A program made the position numbers and the translations under genes. Of a stretch of DNA of 64,000 nucleotides, positions 14,518 to 23,817 are shown in pieces. Source of the stretch: CAWJLS01 sp963843755. GTDB taxonomy: Bacteria > Acidobacteriota > Thermoanaerobaculia > Multivoradales > DATKCC01. The notes beneath the pieces were generated by a model, which searched no databases, had not been told where the DNA came from, and saw only the letters and a program-made list of their open reading frames with translations. Within the stretch, counting starts at the first letter, position 1; the number at the start of each line of letters is the position of its first letter. Location: assembly GCA_963843755.1 (NCBI GenBank), contig CAWJLS010000010.1:62001-126000 (forward strand). Reading direction: 5' to 3'.

Positions 14518-17091
14518 TCAGTCGGCGTCGGGGACCCAGGCGAGCCCGGTCCACCGCACCTCGACGTCCGCCCGGCGCGGGGCGATCTCGACCTCTTCCA
14601 AGTGGTCGGCCGCGCCGTCGAGCTCGGCCCCGAGGCGCCGGAGCTCGTCGTCCAACTGCGCCGCCAGCGTCTCGCGCTCGCTCTGGAGGTCGGCCACCCG
14701 CTCCGCCGCCGCCTCGGCCTCGCGCCGCTCCTTCTGCACCCGGCCGACGCCGCGGGCGGCGGTGGTCGCCCGGCCCAGGGAGGCGCGCGACACCCGTCCG
14801 CGGCCGAACAGGGCGGAGCCGATGGTGGCGACCGCGGAGAGCCCTGAGATCCAGGCGTCCCGCTTGCGGTCGTCGACCTGGGCCGCCTCCCGCGCCGAGC
14901 GCTCCTCGGCCTTGTGGATCTGGTCGTCGAGGTGGCCGAGCTGCTTGCCGAGGCGGTCTTCGACCTCGGCCAGGCGCCGGTCGCGCTCGGCCCGGAGCAA
15001 CGGGGCCAGGCGGACCTTGAAATCGCGGTCGCTCTCGCCCGGACGGGAGAGCTCGTCGAGCAGCGGGCTGGTCTTGAGGGTCAGCCGCCGATCGCGGTAG
15101 AGGGTGTCCGCCAGCTCCCGCTTCCACGTGGTGTAGCGCTTCGGCTCACGGGCCGGCGCCGGCGGCTCCTGCCAGGCGGCGTCGTCGGCGGCGGGATCGG
15201 GCCGGAGGTCGTCCTCGTGCCAGTCGACCGGCGTCGCCTCCTGCCAGTCGACTGCCCGGGCGCCCTCCTCGAACGGTGCGAGCAGTGCGACCTCCTCGGT
15301 GTGTTCGACCCCCCGCTTGGCGTCGTGGAAGTGGACCCGTCCGAGGCCGAGGAGCGACGGGCGGTAGGTGAGCCCGGGGGGCGGCGGGTCGGAGGTCGGG
15401 GCGTAGAGGACGGGGATCGCTCCCGGCAGGATCGGCGGGCCGGCGGCGGCGATGCCTGCGCCTCCGGTCCCGCTCGAGGCGGCCGAGGTGGGGGAGGCGG
15501 TTGCCGCGGGCGCCGCGGCGGAGGCGGTGGAGGAGGCTGCGGTGTTCGAACCGGCCGAGGCGGCCGGGTCCGCTCCGGTGCTCTGCGCGGCGGCCTCCTG
15601 AGCCCGGACGCCGTCCATCAGCCGCGAGATGTCGGTCCGGGTCATCGGGCCGGCCAGGTAGGACAGCGCCCAGCGGGTGTTGAACAGCACCGGCGCCGGC
15701 TCGTGGGCGTTCTGGAGCAGGAACTGGCGCTTGCCGAGGGAGCCCAGGACCTCGGCCAGCTCGCCGCGGTCCAGGCCGGCGCCCGAGGCGGAGAGCAGTC
15801 CTTCGACCACCCGCTCCCGGTCGCGCTCGGTCTGCAGGCGGCCGACGAACCAGGTGCCGGCGTTGGACAGCGCCTTGTAGTCGAGGTCGGCCGGGTTCTG
15901 GGTGGCCAGCACCAGCCCCAGGCCGTAGGCGCGGGCCTGCTTGAGCAGGGTCAGGAAGGCGCGCTTCGACGGCGGCTCGGCGACCGGCGGCAGGTAGCCG
16001 AAGACCTCGTCCATGTAGAGCAGCGCGCGCAGGCTGCCGGTCCCCGGGTTGCGGCGCATCCACGACAGCGTCTCGGCCAGCAGCAGGCTGACCACGAACA
16101 TCCGCTCCTCCTCCGACAGGTGGGCGATCGACACCACGGCGACCCGGGGCTTGCCGTCGTCAGTGAACAGCAGGCGGTCGAGATCGAGGGGGTCGCCCTC
16201 CAGCCAGGCCTCGAAGCCGGGGGAGGCGAGCAGGTTGTTGAGGGTCATGGCGAGGCCGAAGCGGTCCTTCTCGGGGAAGAAGCTGTCGAGGTCGAGCACG
16301 CCGACCTTGTCGAACGGCGGGCTCTGGACCGCGCGGATGAGCCCCGCCAGGTCGAGATCCTTGCCGGCCTGCCACGCTTCCTCCAGGATGCGGGCCACCA
16401 GGATGTGGTCGCGGCTCCGGACCGGGTCGGTGTCGCGGCCGACCAGCCCGAGCAGGCTCGACGCGACCGTGGTGATCCGCTCGCGCAGCAGGTCCGGGTC
16501 GTCGAGCACCTCGGGAGGTGGCGCGGAGAACGACGCCAGGATCGACAGCGGCAGTCCGGCCCGGCTGCCCGGGGTGTAGATCCGGAAGTCGGCGTTGGCC
16601 CGCAGCCGGGCGATGCGGGCGCCGTCCTGTCCCCAGTCGGCCAGGCCCTTCTTCCACCTCTCGGCGGTCGCGGCGGCGGCGCTCTCGGGGGAGTCGCCGC
16701 GGCGGCGGGCGGCGTCCTCGTCGATCCACGGGCGAAAGTCTTGCGGCCGCAGCTCGGGGAAGGTCAGCAGCAGGTTGCCCACGTCCCCCTTCGGGTCGAT
16801 CGCCAGGGCGGGGACCCGGTCCATGGCTGCCTCTTCGAGCAGCGACAGGCAGAGGCCGGTCTTGCCGCTGCCGGTCATGCCGACGCAGACCGCGTGGGTG
16901 GTCAGGTCGCGGGAGTCGTAGAGCAGCGGATGGGGCTCCGTCTGCCGGGTGGCCGGGTCGACGGGGCGGCCGAGGTAGAACAGCCCCAGCTTCTCGTAGT
17001 CGGGCAGCGCCCCGCCGGTCGCCTCGGCCGGATCGGATGGTGGTGGCGTCGGGGCCGGCGGGTTGGGGGGGCTGTCTGGGCGATGGGGCAT
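14518..17091 (-). CDS. HerA/DUF87-like ATPase with C-terminal coiled coil
   Basis: An 857-residue protein. After a Pro-rich head (residues 1-30), the Walker A GMTGSGKTG is at 71-79, followed by ALAIDPKGDVGNLLL. Walker B-like hydrophobic-acidic phrase ALLYMDEVFGYLP and a sensor phrase GLGLVLATQNPADLDYKALS are those of HerA/VirD4-like FtsK-HerA ATPases that pump or tether DNA or other substrates. A linker rich in Ala, Ser and Thr follows, then a C-terminal half with a long charged coiled coil (about 700-830) and a final beta segment. AGGAG 8 nt before ATG 17091 sets the start. There is no NurA nuclease beside it. It is divergent from the phosphatase gene. Role unknown; family known in many high-GC phyla. 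Confidence 0.82.
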   Translation of the reverse strand: MPHRPDSPPNPPAPTPPPSDPAEATGGALPDYEKLGLFYLGRPVDPATRQTEPHPLLYDSRDLTTHAVCVGMTGSGKTGLCLSLLEEAAMDRVPALAIDPKGDVGNLLLTFPELRPQDFRPWIDEDAARRRGDSPESAAAATAERWKKGLADWGQDGARIARLRANADFRIYTPGSRAGLPLSILASFSAPPPEVLDDPDLLRERITTVASSLLGLVGRDTDPVRSRDHILVARILEEAWQAGKDLDLAGLIRAVQSPPFDKVGVLDLDSFFPEKDRFGLAMTLNNLLASPGFEAWLEGDPLDLDRLLFTDDGKPRVAVVSIAHLSEEERMFVVSLLLAETLSWMRRNPGTGSLRALLYMDEVFGYLPPVAEPPSKRAFLTLLKQARAYGLGLVLATQNPADLDYKALSNAGTWFVGRLQTERDRERVVEGLLSASGAGLDRGELAEVLGSLGKRQFLLQNAHEPAPVLFNTRWALSYLAGPMTRTDISRLMDGVRAQEAAAQSTGADPAASAGSNTAASSTASAAAPAATASPTSAASSGTGGAGIAAAGPPILPGAIPVLYAPTSDPPPPGLTYRPSLLGLGRVHFHDAKRGVEHTEEVALLAPFEEGARAVDWQEATPVDWHEDDLRPDPAADDAAWQEPPAPAREPKRYTTWKRELADTLYRDRRLTLKTSPLLDELSRPGESDRDFKVRLAPLLRAERDRRLAEVEDRLGKQLGHLDDQIHKAEERSAREAAQVDDRKRDAWISGLSAVATIGSALFGRGRVSRASLGRATTAARGVGRVQKERREAEAAAERVADLQSERETLAAQLDDELRRLGAELDGAADHLEEVEIAPRRADVEVRWTGLAWVPDAD

Positions 17092-17180
17092 GGGCGCTCT
17101 CCTGGCGAGGTCGTGGAGGCCGAGCCAACAGATTCTAGCCGGCCGCAACGTCTCGTCCGAGTCTCCGTATAGTTCCCTTG

Positions 17181-18362
17181 ATGAGGTCTTCACGGTTTCG
17201 CCGCGCCCAGAGGTTCGTGCGCCAGTACACCGCCGGTGTGCGCGGCGGCGACCTGAAGCGCCTGTTCCAGGAGGAGGCGTCCGACGCCTACCAGGTGCTG
17301 ACCCGGGACCAGCCGTCGGTGCCCGAGAGCGCGGCCGGGGCGCGGGCGTTCTTCCAGCGGCTCAAGATCCTCTTCCTCGGCCTCTCCTATCAGCTCTCGC
17401 CGCCCCGCCGGCTGCTCTTCGCCCTGGCGGTGGTCCTGGCCATGCTCGGGGCCTGCCGGATCGAGTACTCCAGCCGCAGCGGCGAGCTCCACATCGGCAG
17501 CTCGACCGGGCCGCTGATCATCGCGGTCATCCTGCTGGTCTTCCTCCTCGCCCTGGAGCTGGTCGACCGGGTCCGGGTGCGCGACGAGCTGGAGGTGGCC
17601 CGGGAGCTGCAGCGCCAGCTCCTGCACCTGGGAGCGCCCGCCCTTCCCGGCTGGGAGCTGGCCCACTCGTACCGCACCGCCAACGCCGTCGGCGGCGACT
17701 ACTACCACTTCCGGGAGCTGCCGGACGGCCGCGTGGCGGTGGTCGGGGGCGACGCCAGCGGCCACGGCATCGCCGCCGGGCTGATCATGGTGATCGCCCA
17801 CAGCACGCTCCAGCTCGCCACGGACCTGGACCCGCGCCCGGAGGCGGTGGTGCCGCTGGTCAACAAGGCGATCGCCTCGGCCGGCGGCCGCCGGGCGTTT
17901 TTCACCATGTTCTACGGCCTGCTCGACCCGGCGACCGGCCGGCTGGACTTCGTCTGTGCCGGGCACCCGTTCCCCCTCCTGCGCCATGCCGCTGGCCAGA
18001 TGGTGGAGCTCGGCCGCGGTGGACTGCCGCTGGGCATCCGCCAGCAGCTCGACATCGTGCCGGAGAGCGTCACCCTGGCGCCGGGCGACCTGCTGCTGAT
18101 CTACAGCGACGGCATCCCGGAGTGCGTCCGGCGCTCGACCGGGGAGACGTTCGGGTTCGACCGCCTGCGGCACCTGGTGGCGCTCGGCGGCACGGCGGCC
18201 GAAGCCCACGACCGGGTGGTCGGGGCGTTCGATGCGTTTCTCTCGGGCGAGCCCCAGAGCGACGACATCAGCCTGGTCTCCCTGTCCCGGGTCGGGGCCC
18301 AGGTGGCGCCACGAGCGGAGCCGCCGCCTCCGCCTCCGCCCCCGCCCGCGTCGACGGCCTGA
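17181..18362 (+). CDS. Membrane-anchored SpoIIE/RsbU-type PP2C phosphatase
   Basis: A 393-residue protein. Two membrane helices lie at about 75-90 and 112-130, followed by a linker helix and the phosphatase domain: ELQRQLLHLGAPALPGWELA, VGGDYYHF, VVGGDASGHGIAAGL, AGHPFPLL, DLLLIYSDGIPEC and SDDISLVSL. These are the metal-binding Asp motifs of SpoIIE/RsbU phosphatases, which dephosphorylate anti-sigma-factor antagonists or other phosphoserine proteins. The C-terminus is a poly-Pro tail. A TTG at 17178 directly precedes the ATG; ATG is used. No anti-sigma kinase or antagonist lies beside it. Confidence 0.9.
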   Translation: MRSSRFRRAQRFVRQYTAGVRGGDLKRLFQEEASDAYQVLTRDQPSVPESAAGARAFFQRLKILFLGLSYQLSPPRRLLFALAVVLAMLGACRIEYSSRSGELHIGSSTGPLIIAVILLVFLLALELVDRVRVRDELEVARELQRQLLHLGAPALPGWELAHSYRTANAVGGDYYHFRELPDGRVAVVGGDASGHGIAAGLIMVIAHSTLQLATDLDPRPEAVVPLVNKAIASAGGRRAFFTMFYGLLDPATGRLDFVCAGHPFPLLRHAAGQMVELGRGGLPLGIRQQLDIVPESVTLAPGDLLLIYSDGIPECVRRSTGETFGFDRLRHLVALGGTAAEAHDRVVGAFDAFLSGEPQSDDISLVSLSRVGAQVAPRAEPPPPPPPPPASTA

Positions 18363-18484
18363 GAGGCAAGCCGGCGCCCCTTTCCTACCCCGTCGGGTGG
18401 GTTCTTGGTTGAGTGCCGTCAGGAGGGCACGTAGAATGCCCTCCTGAAGCTGGTCTCCAGACTTGGCCTCCGAAACAGGCACCC

Positions 18485-20407
18485 ATGATCGATCGTTCGC
18501 GCTCCCAATACGCCTTCATGGCCCTCTGCATCGTGCTGAGCGCCCTGATCTTCCTGGCCGACCTGGCACTGCCTGTCGGCATCGCCGCCGGCGTGCTCCA
18601 CGCGGCGGTCGTGCTCCTCTCGGTCGCCCTCGGCCTGCCCGGCTTCACGGTCGGCCTGGCGATCTTGGCGTCGGCGCTCACCGTCCTCGGCGCCTGGCTG
18701 TCGCCGCCGGAGGCCATCGGTCTCTGGGTCATCGTCTCGAACCGCCTGCTCAGTGTCTTCACCATCTGGATCACGGCGGCGCTAGGGCTCATGTTGACCC
18801 GCGAGCGGCAGCGCCGCGGCCAGGCGGCCGAAGCGCTGAGCCAGACCCTGGCCCGGACCCGTTCGATCCTCGACACCGCGGTCGACGGCTTCATCTCGAT
18901 CGACGAGCGAGGGCGGATCGAGGCGGTCAACCCTGCCGCCGAAGAGATGTTCGGGTACGCGGAGGAGGAGCTCGTCGGCCTGAACGTCAAGGTGCTCATG
19001 CCCGAGCCGTACAAGGGCGAGCACGACCGCTATCTCGGCCGCTACCTCGAGACCGGCAAGAAGAAGATCATCGGCATCGGCCGTGAGGTGGTCGGGCGCC
19101 GCAAGGACGGCTCCGTCTTCCCCCTCGAGCTGGCGGTGAGCGAGGTCGAGATGGAAGGGCAGCGGGCGTTCATCGGCACGGTGCGCGACATCTCCGAGCG
19201 GCGGCGGTTGGAGGAGCAGTTCCTCCAGAGTCAGAAGATGGAGGCCGTCGGCCGCCTGGCCGGCGGAGTGGCCCACGACTTCAACACCCTGCTGTCGTCG
19301 ATCCTCGGCTATGCGGAGATGGTGCTCGACGGCCTGCCGGCGGACGCCGAGGCATCCCCGGCGAGCGCGCAGGCGGAGGGCGCCGCCTCCGGCGGGATGG
19401 GCAAGGTCCGCCGGGCGGCCGAGCAGATCCGTCGCTCCGCCGACCGGGGGGCCGCCCTGACGCGCCAGCTCCTCACCTTCAGCCGCCAGGAGCGCCGGCG
19501 CCAGGAGCTGGTCGATCTCAACGACGTGGTCCACGGCCTCACGGACATGCTCGACCGGCTGGTCGGTGAGCAGGTCGAGCTGGTTCTCGAGGTGGAGTCG
19601 GGGCTCGCCCTGATCGAGGCCGACCTGGCCCAGATGGAGCAGATCCTGGTCAACCTGGTGGTCAACGCGGTCGACGCCATGCCCGGCGGCGGCCGGATCA
19701 CGGTCGCCACCGAGAATCTGGGCCCCGGCGGCCGCGACGGCGTGCTGCTGCAGCTCGCCGACACCGGCCACGGCATGAGCGAGGACGTCCGCCGGCGGAT
19801 CTTCGAGCCGTTCTACACCACCAAGGAGAAGGGCAAGGGGACCGGCCTCGGGCTGTCGACGGTCTACGGCATCGTCACCCAGGGGGGCGGCTCGATCTCG
19901 GTCGACAGCGAGGAGGGTCTGGGGACGGCCTTCCGTGTCGTCTTCCCCTGGGCGGCGGCGCCTCGCGAGATCGCGGCCGACGGCGCAGCCGGTCAGGGCG
20001 AGGCGGACAGGGTGCCCGAAGCGGTGCCGGTGGCGGCCTCGGGCGAGTCGGTATTGCTGGTGGAGGACGACGCCATGTTCCGCGGCCTGCTCGCGGAGGT
20101 GCTGGCGGACCAGGGTTACGAGGTGCTGGCGGCGGGCGAGCCGAAGGAGGCGCTCGCCCTCTGCGATGCGCGGGAGGTGCCGGTCGACCTGGTGGTCTCC
20201 GACCTGGTGATGCCCGGGATGACCGGCGACACCCTGGTCGAGCAGCTCCAAGGCCGTTATCCGGGGATCCGGGCGATCCTCATGTCCGGCTACTCGGACG
20301 AGCACCTGGAGGAGCGGGTGCGCACGGACGGCAGCCTGCCGATGATGCGCAAGCCGTTCAGCACCAAGGAGCTGGCGCGGCGGGTGCGGGAAGTGCTCGA
20401 CTCCTAG
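18485..20407 (+). CDS. Hybrid sensor histidine kinase with FixL-like haem-PAS domain
   Basis: A 640-residue protein. Three or four membrane helices occupy residues 10-103. A PAS domain follows (about 122-240), then HisKA with phospho-acceptor His264 (GGVAHDFN), a HATPase domain (NLVVNAVDAM, DTGHGM, GTGLGLSTVYGIV) and a C-terminal receiver with DLVVSDLVMPGMTG and the MRKPF lysine. The PAS carries His180, Arg186 and Arg200 in EPYKGEHDRYLGRY and IIGIGREVVG, with the same spacing (0, +6, +20) as the haem ligand His200, Arg206 and Arg220 of Bradyrhizobium FixL. It may therefore sense O2 or another gas. ATG 18485 starts just before the membrane region. Partner regulator unknown. Confidence 0.9.
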   Translation: MIDRSRSQYAFMALCIVLSALIFLADLALPVGIAAGVLHAAVVLLSVALGLPGFTVGLAILASALTVLGAWLSPPEAIGLWVIVSNRLLSVFTIWITAALGLMLTRERQRRGQAAEALSQTLARTRSILDTAVDGFISIDERGRIEAVNPAAEEMFGYAEEELVGLNVKVLMPEPYKGEHDRYLGRYLETGKKKIIGIGREVVGRRKDGSVFPLELAVSEVEMEGQRAFIGTVRDISERRRLEEQFLQSQKMEAVGRLAGGVAHDFNTLLSSILGYAEMVLDGLPADAEASPASAQAEGAASGGMGKVRRAAEQIRRSADRGAALTRQLLTFSRQERRRQELVDLNDVVHGLTDMLDRLVGEQVELVLEVESGLALIEADLAQMEQILVNLVVNAVDAMPGGGRITVATENLGPGGRDGVLLQLADTGHGMSEDVRRRIFEPFYTTKEKGKGTGLGLSTVYGIVTQGGGSISVDSEEGLGTAFRVVFPWAAAPREIAADGAAGQGEADRVPEAVPVAASGESVLLVEDDAMFRGLLAEVLADQGYEVLAAGEPKEALALCDAREVPVDLVVSDLVMPGMTGDTLVEQLQGRYPGIRAILMSGYSDEHLEERVRTDGSLPMMRKPFSTKELARRVREVLDS

Positions 20408-20420
20408 GTCCGAGCTGGCT

Positions 20421-21146
20421 CTAGCCGGGCAGGCGGAGGGCGTAGCAGCAGCCGTCGGGGGTCGGGGCGGCGGTCAGCGTGCCCTCCAGAAGGTCGGCCA
20501 GGGCTTGGGCCAGGGGCAGGCCGAGGCCGGAGCCGCCGAACTGGCGGCTGCTGCGCGCGCCGGCGGTGCCGAACGGCGTGAACAGCCTCTCCTGCTCGTC
20601 CGGGCCGAGCGCCGCGCCGGAGTCGCGCACACGGATCTCGAGCGCCCCGTCCGCCTCCGGCGGGGCCATCTCGATCGCCACCTGGTCGTCCCGCGAGACC
20701 TTGAGCGCGCTCTCGACCAACAGCTCGACGATCCGCACCACCTTCTCCCCGTCGGTCGGAACCGAGGCCGGAGCCTCCGGATCGATCTCGACGGTCAGGC
20801 GGACCCCGGTGTCGGCGGCGTGGGCGCCGAAACGTTCGAGGAGGCGCCGGCCGAGCTCGGCCGGCACCAGCGATCGCTCGCCCGGCTGGACCCGGCCGGA
20901 CTCGATGCGGGAGATCTCGCCGAGCTGGTCGATCAGCTCCAGCAGGTCGGCGGTGGCGCGGTGGATGTTCTGGGCGTAGCGGATCTCGCGCTCGTCCAGG
21001 TGGCCGGCGCCGTTTTCGGCCAGCAGCTCCGACATCATCAGGATCGACCCCAGGGGGGTACGGAGCTCGTGGGTCAGCCCGGAGAGGATTCGGGTCTTCT
21101 CGGTGTCGCCCCTCTCGGCGGTGCCTTGGGAATCTCTGTCGGTCAT
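20421..21146 (-). CDS. Soluble sensor-less histidine kinase
   Basis: A 241-residue protein with HisKA and HATPase domains only. The H-box is LSGLTHELRTPLGSILMMSE (His near residue 26). The ATP-binding region retains a variant N-box (VELLVESALKVS, in which the usual Asn is replaced), a G1-like DSGAALGP and a G2 FGGSGLGLPLAQAL. There is no membrane segment or input domain, so input would come from another protein. It is tail-to-tail with the hybrid kinase (13-bp gap) and precedes nothing obvious on its strand. The altered N-box Asn makes kinase activity uncertain. Start has no strong ribosome-binding sequence. Confidence 0.82.
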   Translation of the reverse strand: MTDRDSQGTAERGDTEKTRILSGLTHELRTPLGSILMMSELLAENGAGHLDEREIRYAQNIHRATADLLELIDQLGEISRIESGRVQPGERSLVPAELGRRLLERFGAHAADTGVRLTVEIDPEAPASVPTDGEKVVRIVELLVESALKVSRDDQVAIEMAPPEADGALEIRVRDSGAALGPDEQERLFTPFGTAGARSSRQFGGSGLGLPLAQALADLLEGTLTAAPTPDGCCYALRLPG

Positions 21147-21194
21147 GGCGCGCCGGAGGATAGCAAGAGGGCGGGCCTCCGGTCAGGTGCCGGC

Positions 21195-22196
21195 TCAGCC
21201 GTCCGCCAGGGCGCCGGCGGTGCGCAGGGCGCCGGGGTGGACGGTGATGGTGACCGGTCCCGCCTGCCACGGGTCGCCGTCCAGGTCGAAGTCGGGAAAC
21301 TCTGCGACCGGCTCGATCCGGATCGTTTTCGCTCGGCGGAAGCGCACGTGCCGGCTGCCCAGGTGGCGCCCGGCGTAGAGGCGGGGCAGGAGCAGGGGGA
21401 GCTCCCAGCCGGGTACCCGGGCGGCCAGGACCAGGTCGGCCAGGCCGTCGTCGAGCGCTGCCCGGGGGGCGATCCGCATGCCGCGGCCGAAGCAGGTGCC
21501 GTTGGCGATCGCGACCAGCAGGAGCGGCCCCTCGTGGAACGGCTCGCCGTCGGCCTCGATGCGGCAGGAGGCGGGCTCGTACCGGGTGAGCGCCTTGAGC
21601 GATTCGGCCAGGTAGGCGCTCCGGCCGCGGCGTTCGAGGGCGTCGATGCGGCGGACGACGTGGCCGGAGACTCCCGCCGAGAGCACGTTGACCGCGAAGC
21701 GCCGGCGGCCGTCGTCAAACGCCAGCTCGAGCGCGTCGAGCGGCCGGGGCGGGCCGTCCAGGGCGCGCGCCAGGCAGGCGGCAGGGTCCTTCGGCAGGCC
21801 GAGGCTCCTCGCCAGGTCCGAGCCGGTCCCCGCCGGCACCAGCCCGAGGGTCACCCGCCGCCCGGCGCCGGCGATCGCGATCACGTCGGCGGCCAGGCTG
21901 AAGCTGCCGTCGCCGCCGACCACCACCAGGCGGTCGAGGCCGGCCTCGAGGGCGGCGACCAGGAGATCCTCCGCATCCTGGGGGCGCTCTTCCAGGATCA
22001 CGCCGCCCTGGGCGAGCTGGCCCCCCGATCTGGAGAGGCTTCCGGAGAGGGCGCTTCCGCCGTGCCGATCGAGCCGGGCGACCCCATCAAGCCGATCGAG
22101 GCGGGCCAGCCGCGGCACCTCCTTGCGCATCCGTTCCCAGAGCGAGCGCGCCCGTCCGCCGCCGGCCCGTGGGTTGACCAGCACCGCGAGCCTCAT
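21195..22196 (-). CDS. Diacylglycerol/lipid kinase (DagK/YegS family)
   Basis: A 333-residue cytoplasmic or membrane-associated lipid kinase. The N-terminal domain opens MRLAVLVNPRAGGGRARSLW and contains LVVVGGDGSFSLAADVI and LGLVPAGTGSDLARSLGLP, the nucleotide-binding GGDGT-like and GTGNDxAR-like motifs of the family. The C-terminal beta sandwich includes LVAIANGTCFGRGMRIAPRA and a final FDLDGDPW. It transfers phosphate from ATP to diacylglycerol or a related lipid. The ATG overlaps the upstream glpD stop (ATGA), so it is translationally coupled. About 15 low-complexity Ser/Gly/Arg residues are inserted near residue 45. Confidence 0.9.
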   Translation of the reverse strand: MRLAVLVNPRAGGGRARSLWERMRKEVPRLARLDRLDGVARLDRHGGSALSGSLSRSGGQLAQGGVILEERPQDAEDLLVAALEAGLDRLVVVGGDGSFSLAADVIAIAGAGRRVTLGLVPAGTGSDLARSLGLPKDPAACLARALDGPPRPLDALELAFDDGRRRFAVNVLSAGVSGHVVRRIDALERRGRSAYLAESLKALTRYEPASCRIEADGEPFHEGPLLLVAIANGTCFGRGMRIAPRAALDDGLADLVLAARVPGWELPLLLPRLYAGRHLGSRHVRFRRAKTIRIEPVAEFPDFDLDGDPWQAGPVTITVHPGALRTAGALADG

Positions 22197-23815
22197 GCCG
22201 CCACCCCTTCGGGAGTCCACGCCTCGAGGGAGCCCTCGAAGCGCTCCAGCTCGCGGTCGAACCGGCGCCGGTCCCACCCCTGCTCCTGGCGGAACAGGGG
22301 CCGCAACGTCGGGGCGATCTCCCGGGCAATGCGCGGTCGCCAGAGCCCCAGGCGCGCCCGGCGCAGCAGCAGATCCTCCAGGTGGACGACGGCGCCGAAG
22401 CGCAGGTGGACCCGGACCTCGGCCGCCGTCAGGTCGGTGCCGTCGGCGAGCGGCCGCAGCTCGCGCATCCGGTGGGCCAGCTCCGGCGCCCACCAGGACG
22501 CCGCCCGCAGGCGCCGGGCCATGCCGGGGGCGACCACCGGGTCGATGCCGGCGATTCGCTCGAGACGCCTCGCCAGGTCGAGCGGTGCCAGGCCGGCGAG
22601 CGGCGTGCCGGCGGTGTGGCAGGGCGCCAGGTGGGCGGTGCGGTCCCCGGGCAGGTGCCCGAGCGCGGCGTCCACCGCCTCCTCGGCCATCTGACGCCAG
22701 GTGGTGAGCTTGCCGCCGGCGACCGTCAGCAGGCCGCGCTCCTCCCAGATCGCCTCCTCCCGGCTGGCCTCCGACGGCTCGTCGACGTCGGTCGAGAGGA
22801 TCGGCCGCAGGCCGGCGAAGGTGCCGACGACGTCGGCGTCGGTGATCCGACGGGTCGGGAAATGGGCGGCGACCGCGCGCAGCAGGTAGTCGACCTCGGC
22901 GCGGGTCGGACGCGGGTCGTCGAGGCTGCCGTCGTGGAAGAGGTCGGTGGTGCCGACCAGGACTCCCTCCCGGTGGGGGATCATGAACACCGGCCGGCCG
23001 TCGTCCGGGGACGGCGTGGTCACCGCCGCGTTGATCGGCAGCCGCTCCGGCGCCAGCACCAGGTGGGAGCCCCGCGACGGCCGGAGCCGCGCGTCGTCGA
23101 GGCCGCACAGCGCCCGGACCCGGTCGGCCCAGACCCCGGCGGCGTTGACCACCAGCCGGGCCTCGGCCCGGTGGACGGCGCCGGTCGTCAGGTCGCGCAC
23201 CTGGACACCGGAGAGCCGTCCGTTCGTTCTCTTGATCGGTTCCACCACTTCGGCCCGGGTCAGGAGGGAGCCGCCGTAGGCGAAGCCGGTGGCGGCGACC
23301 GCCAGGGTCAGGGCGGCGTCGTCCGCCATGGCGTCGTCGTAGGCCATCGCCCGGTCGAGGTGCGCCACGTCGAGCCCCGGCGCCAGCTCCAGCGCCTCGG
23401 CCGCCTCCAGCCGCTGCCGGCTGGACGGCCCTTCGGTCAGCCGGTCGTACATCCACAGCCCCAGGTCGACCTGCCAGCCCGGCGTGTCGGCGCCTTGGTA
23501 GGCGGGGTAGAGGAAGCGCACCGGCCGCACCAGGTCCGGGTTCAAGGTGAGCAGACGGTCGCGCTCGCGGCACGCCTGGCGGGTCACCCGGAACTGCATC
23601 TGCTTGAGGTAGCGCAGGCCGCCGTGGATCAGCTTCGAGGAGCGCGACGAGGTGCCGGAGGCGATGTCGGCCCGTTCGATGAGCAGCACGCGCAGGCCGC
23701 GCTGACAGGCGTCCAGCAGCACGCCGCAGCCGGTGATGCCGCCGCCGACCACCACCAGGTCGAACGGCCGGTCCAGCCCGTCCAGAGCCTGCTCACGCCA
23801 TTGAGGATGGAACAC
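22193..23815 (-). CDS. glpD: FAD-dependent glycerol-3-phosphate dehydrogenase (GlpD family)
   Basis: A 540-residue protein. The Rossmann FAD site is DLVVVGGGITGCGVLLDACQ near residue 20, followed by GTSSRSSKLIHGGLRYLKQM, the typical GlpD phrase, and later NAAGVWAD, PHREGVLVGTTD and GLLTVAGGKLTTWRQMAEEA. The C-terminal helical domain is present. It oxidises sn-glycerol 3-phosphate to dihydroxyacetone phosphate with quinone as acceptor, or acts in reverse on an alkyl-DHAP. GTG 23815 is chosen; it starts 2 nt after the upstream stop and has GGAGG 7 nt before it. It lies between the alkyl-DHAP-synthase-like gene and the lipid kinase in one operon. Confidence 0.92.
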   Translation of the reverse strand: MFHPQWREQALDGLDRPFDLVVVGGGITGCGVLLDACQRGLRVLLIERADIASGTSSRSSKLIHGGLRYLKQMQFRVTRQACRERDRLLTLNPDLVRPVRFLYPAYQGADTPGWQVDLGLWMYDRLTEGPSSRQRLEAAEALELAPGLDVAHLDRAMAYDDAMADDAALTLAVAATGFAYGGSLLTRAEVVEPIKRTNGRLSGVQVRDLTTGAVHRAEARLVVNAAGVWADRVRALCGLDDARLRPSRGSHLVLAPERLPINAAVTTPSPDDGRPVFMIPHREGVLVGTTDLFHDGSLDDPRPTRAEVDYLLRAVAAHFPTRRITDADVVGTFAGLRPILSTDVDEPSEASREEAIWEERGLLTVAGGKLTTWRQMAEEAVDAALGHLPGDRTAHLAPCHTAGTPLAGLAPLDLARRLERIAGIDPVVAPGMARRLRAASWWAPELAHRMRELRPLADGTDLTAAEVRVHLRFGAVVHLEDLLLRRARLGLWRPRIAREIAPTLRPLFRQEQGWDRRRFDRELERFEGSLEAWTPEGVAA

Positions 23816-23817
23816 CT

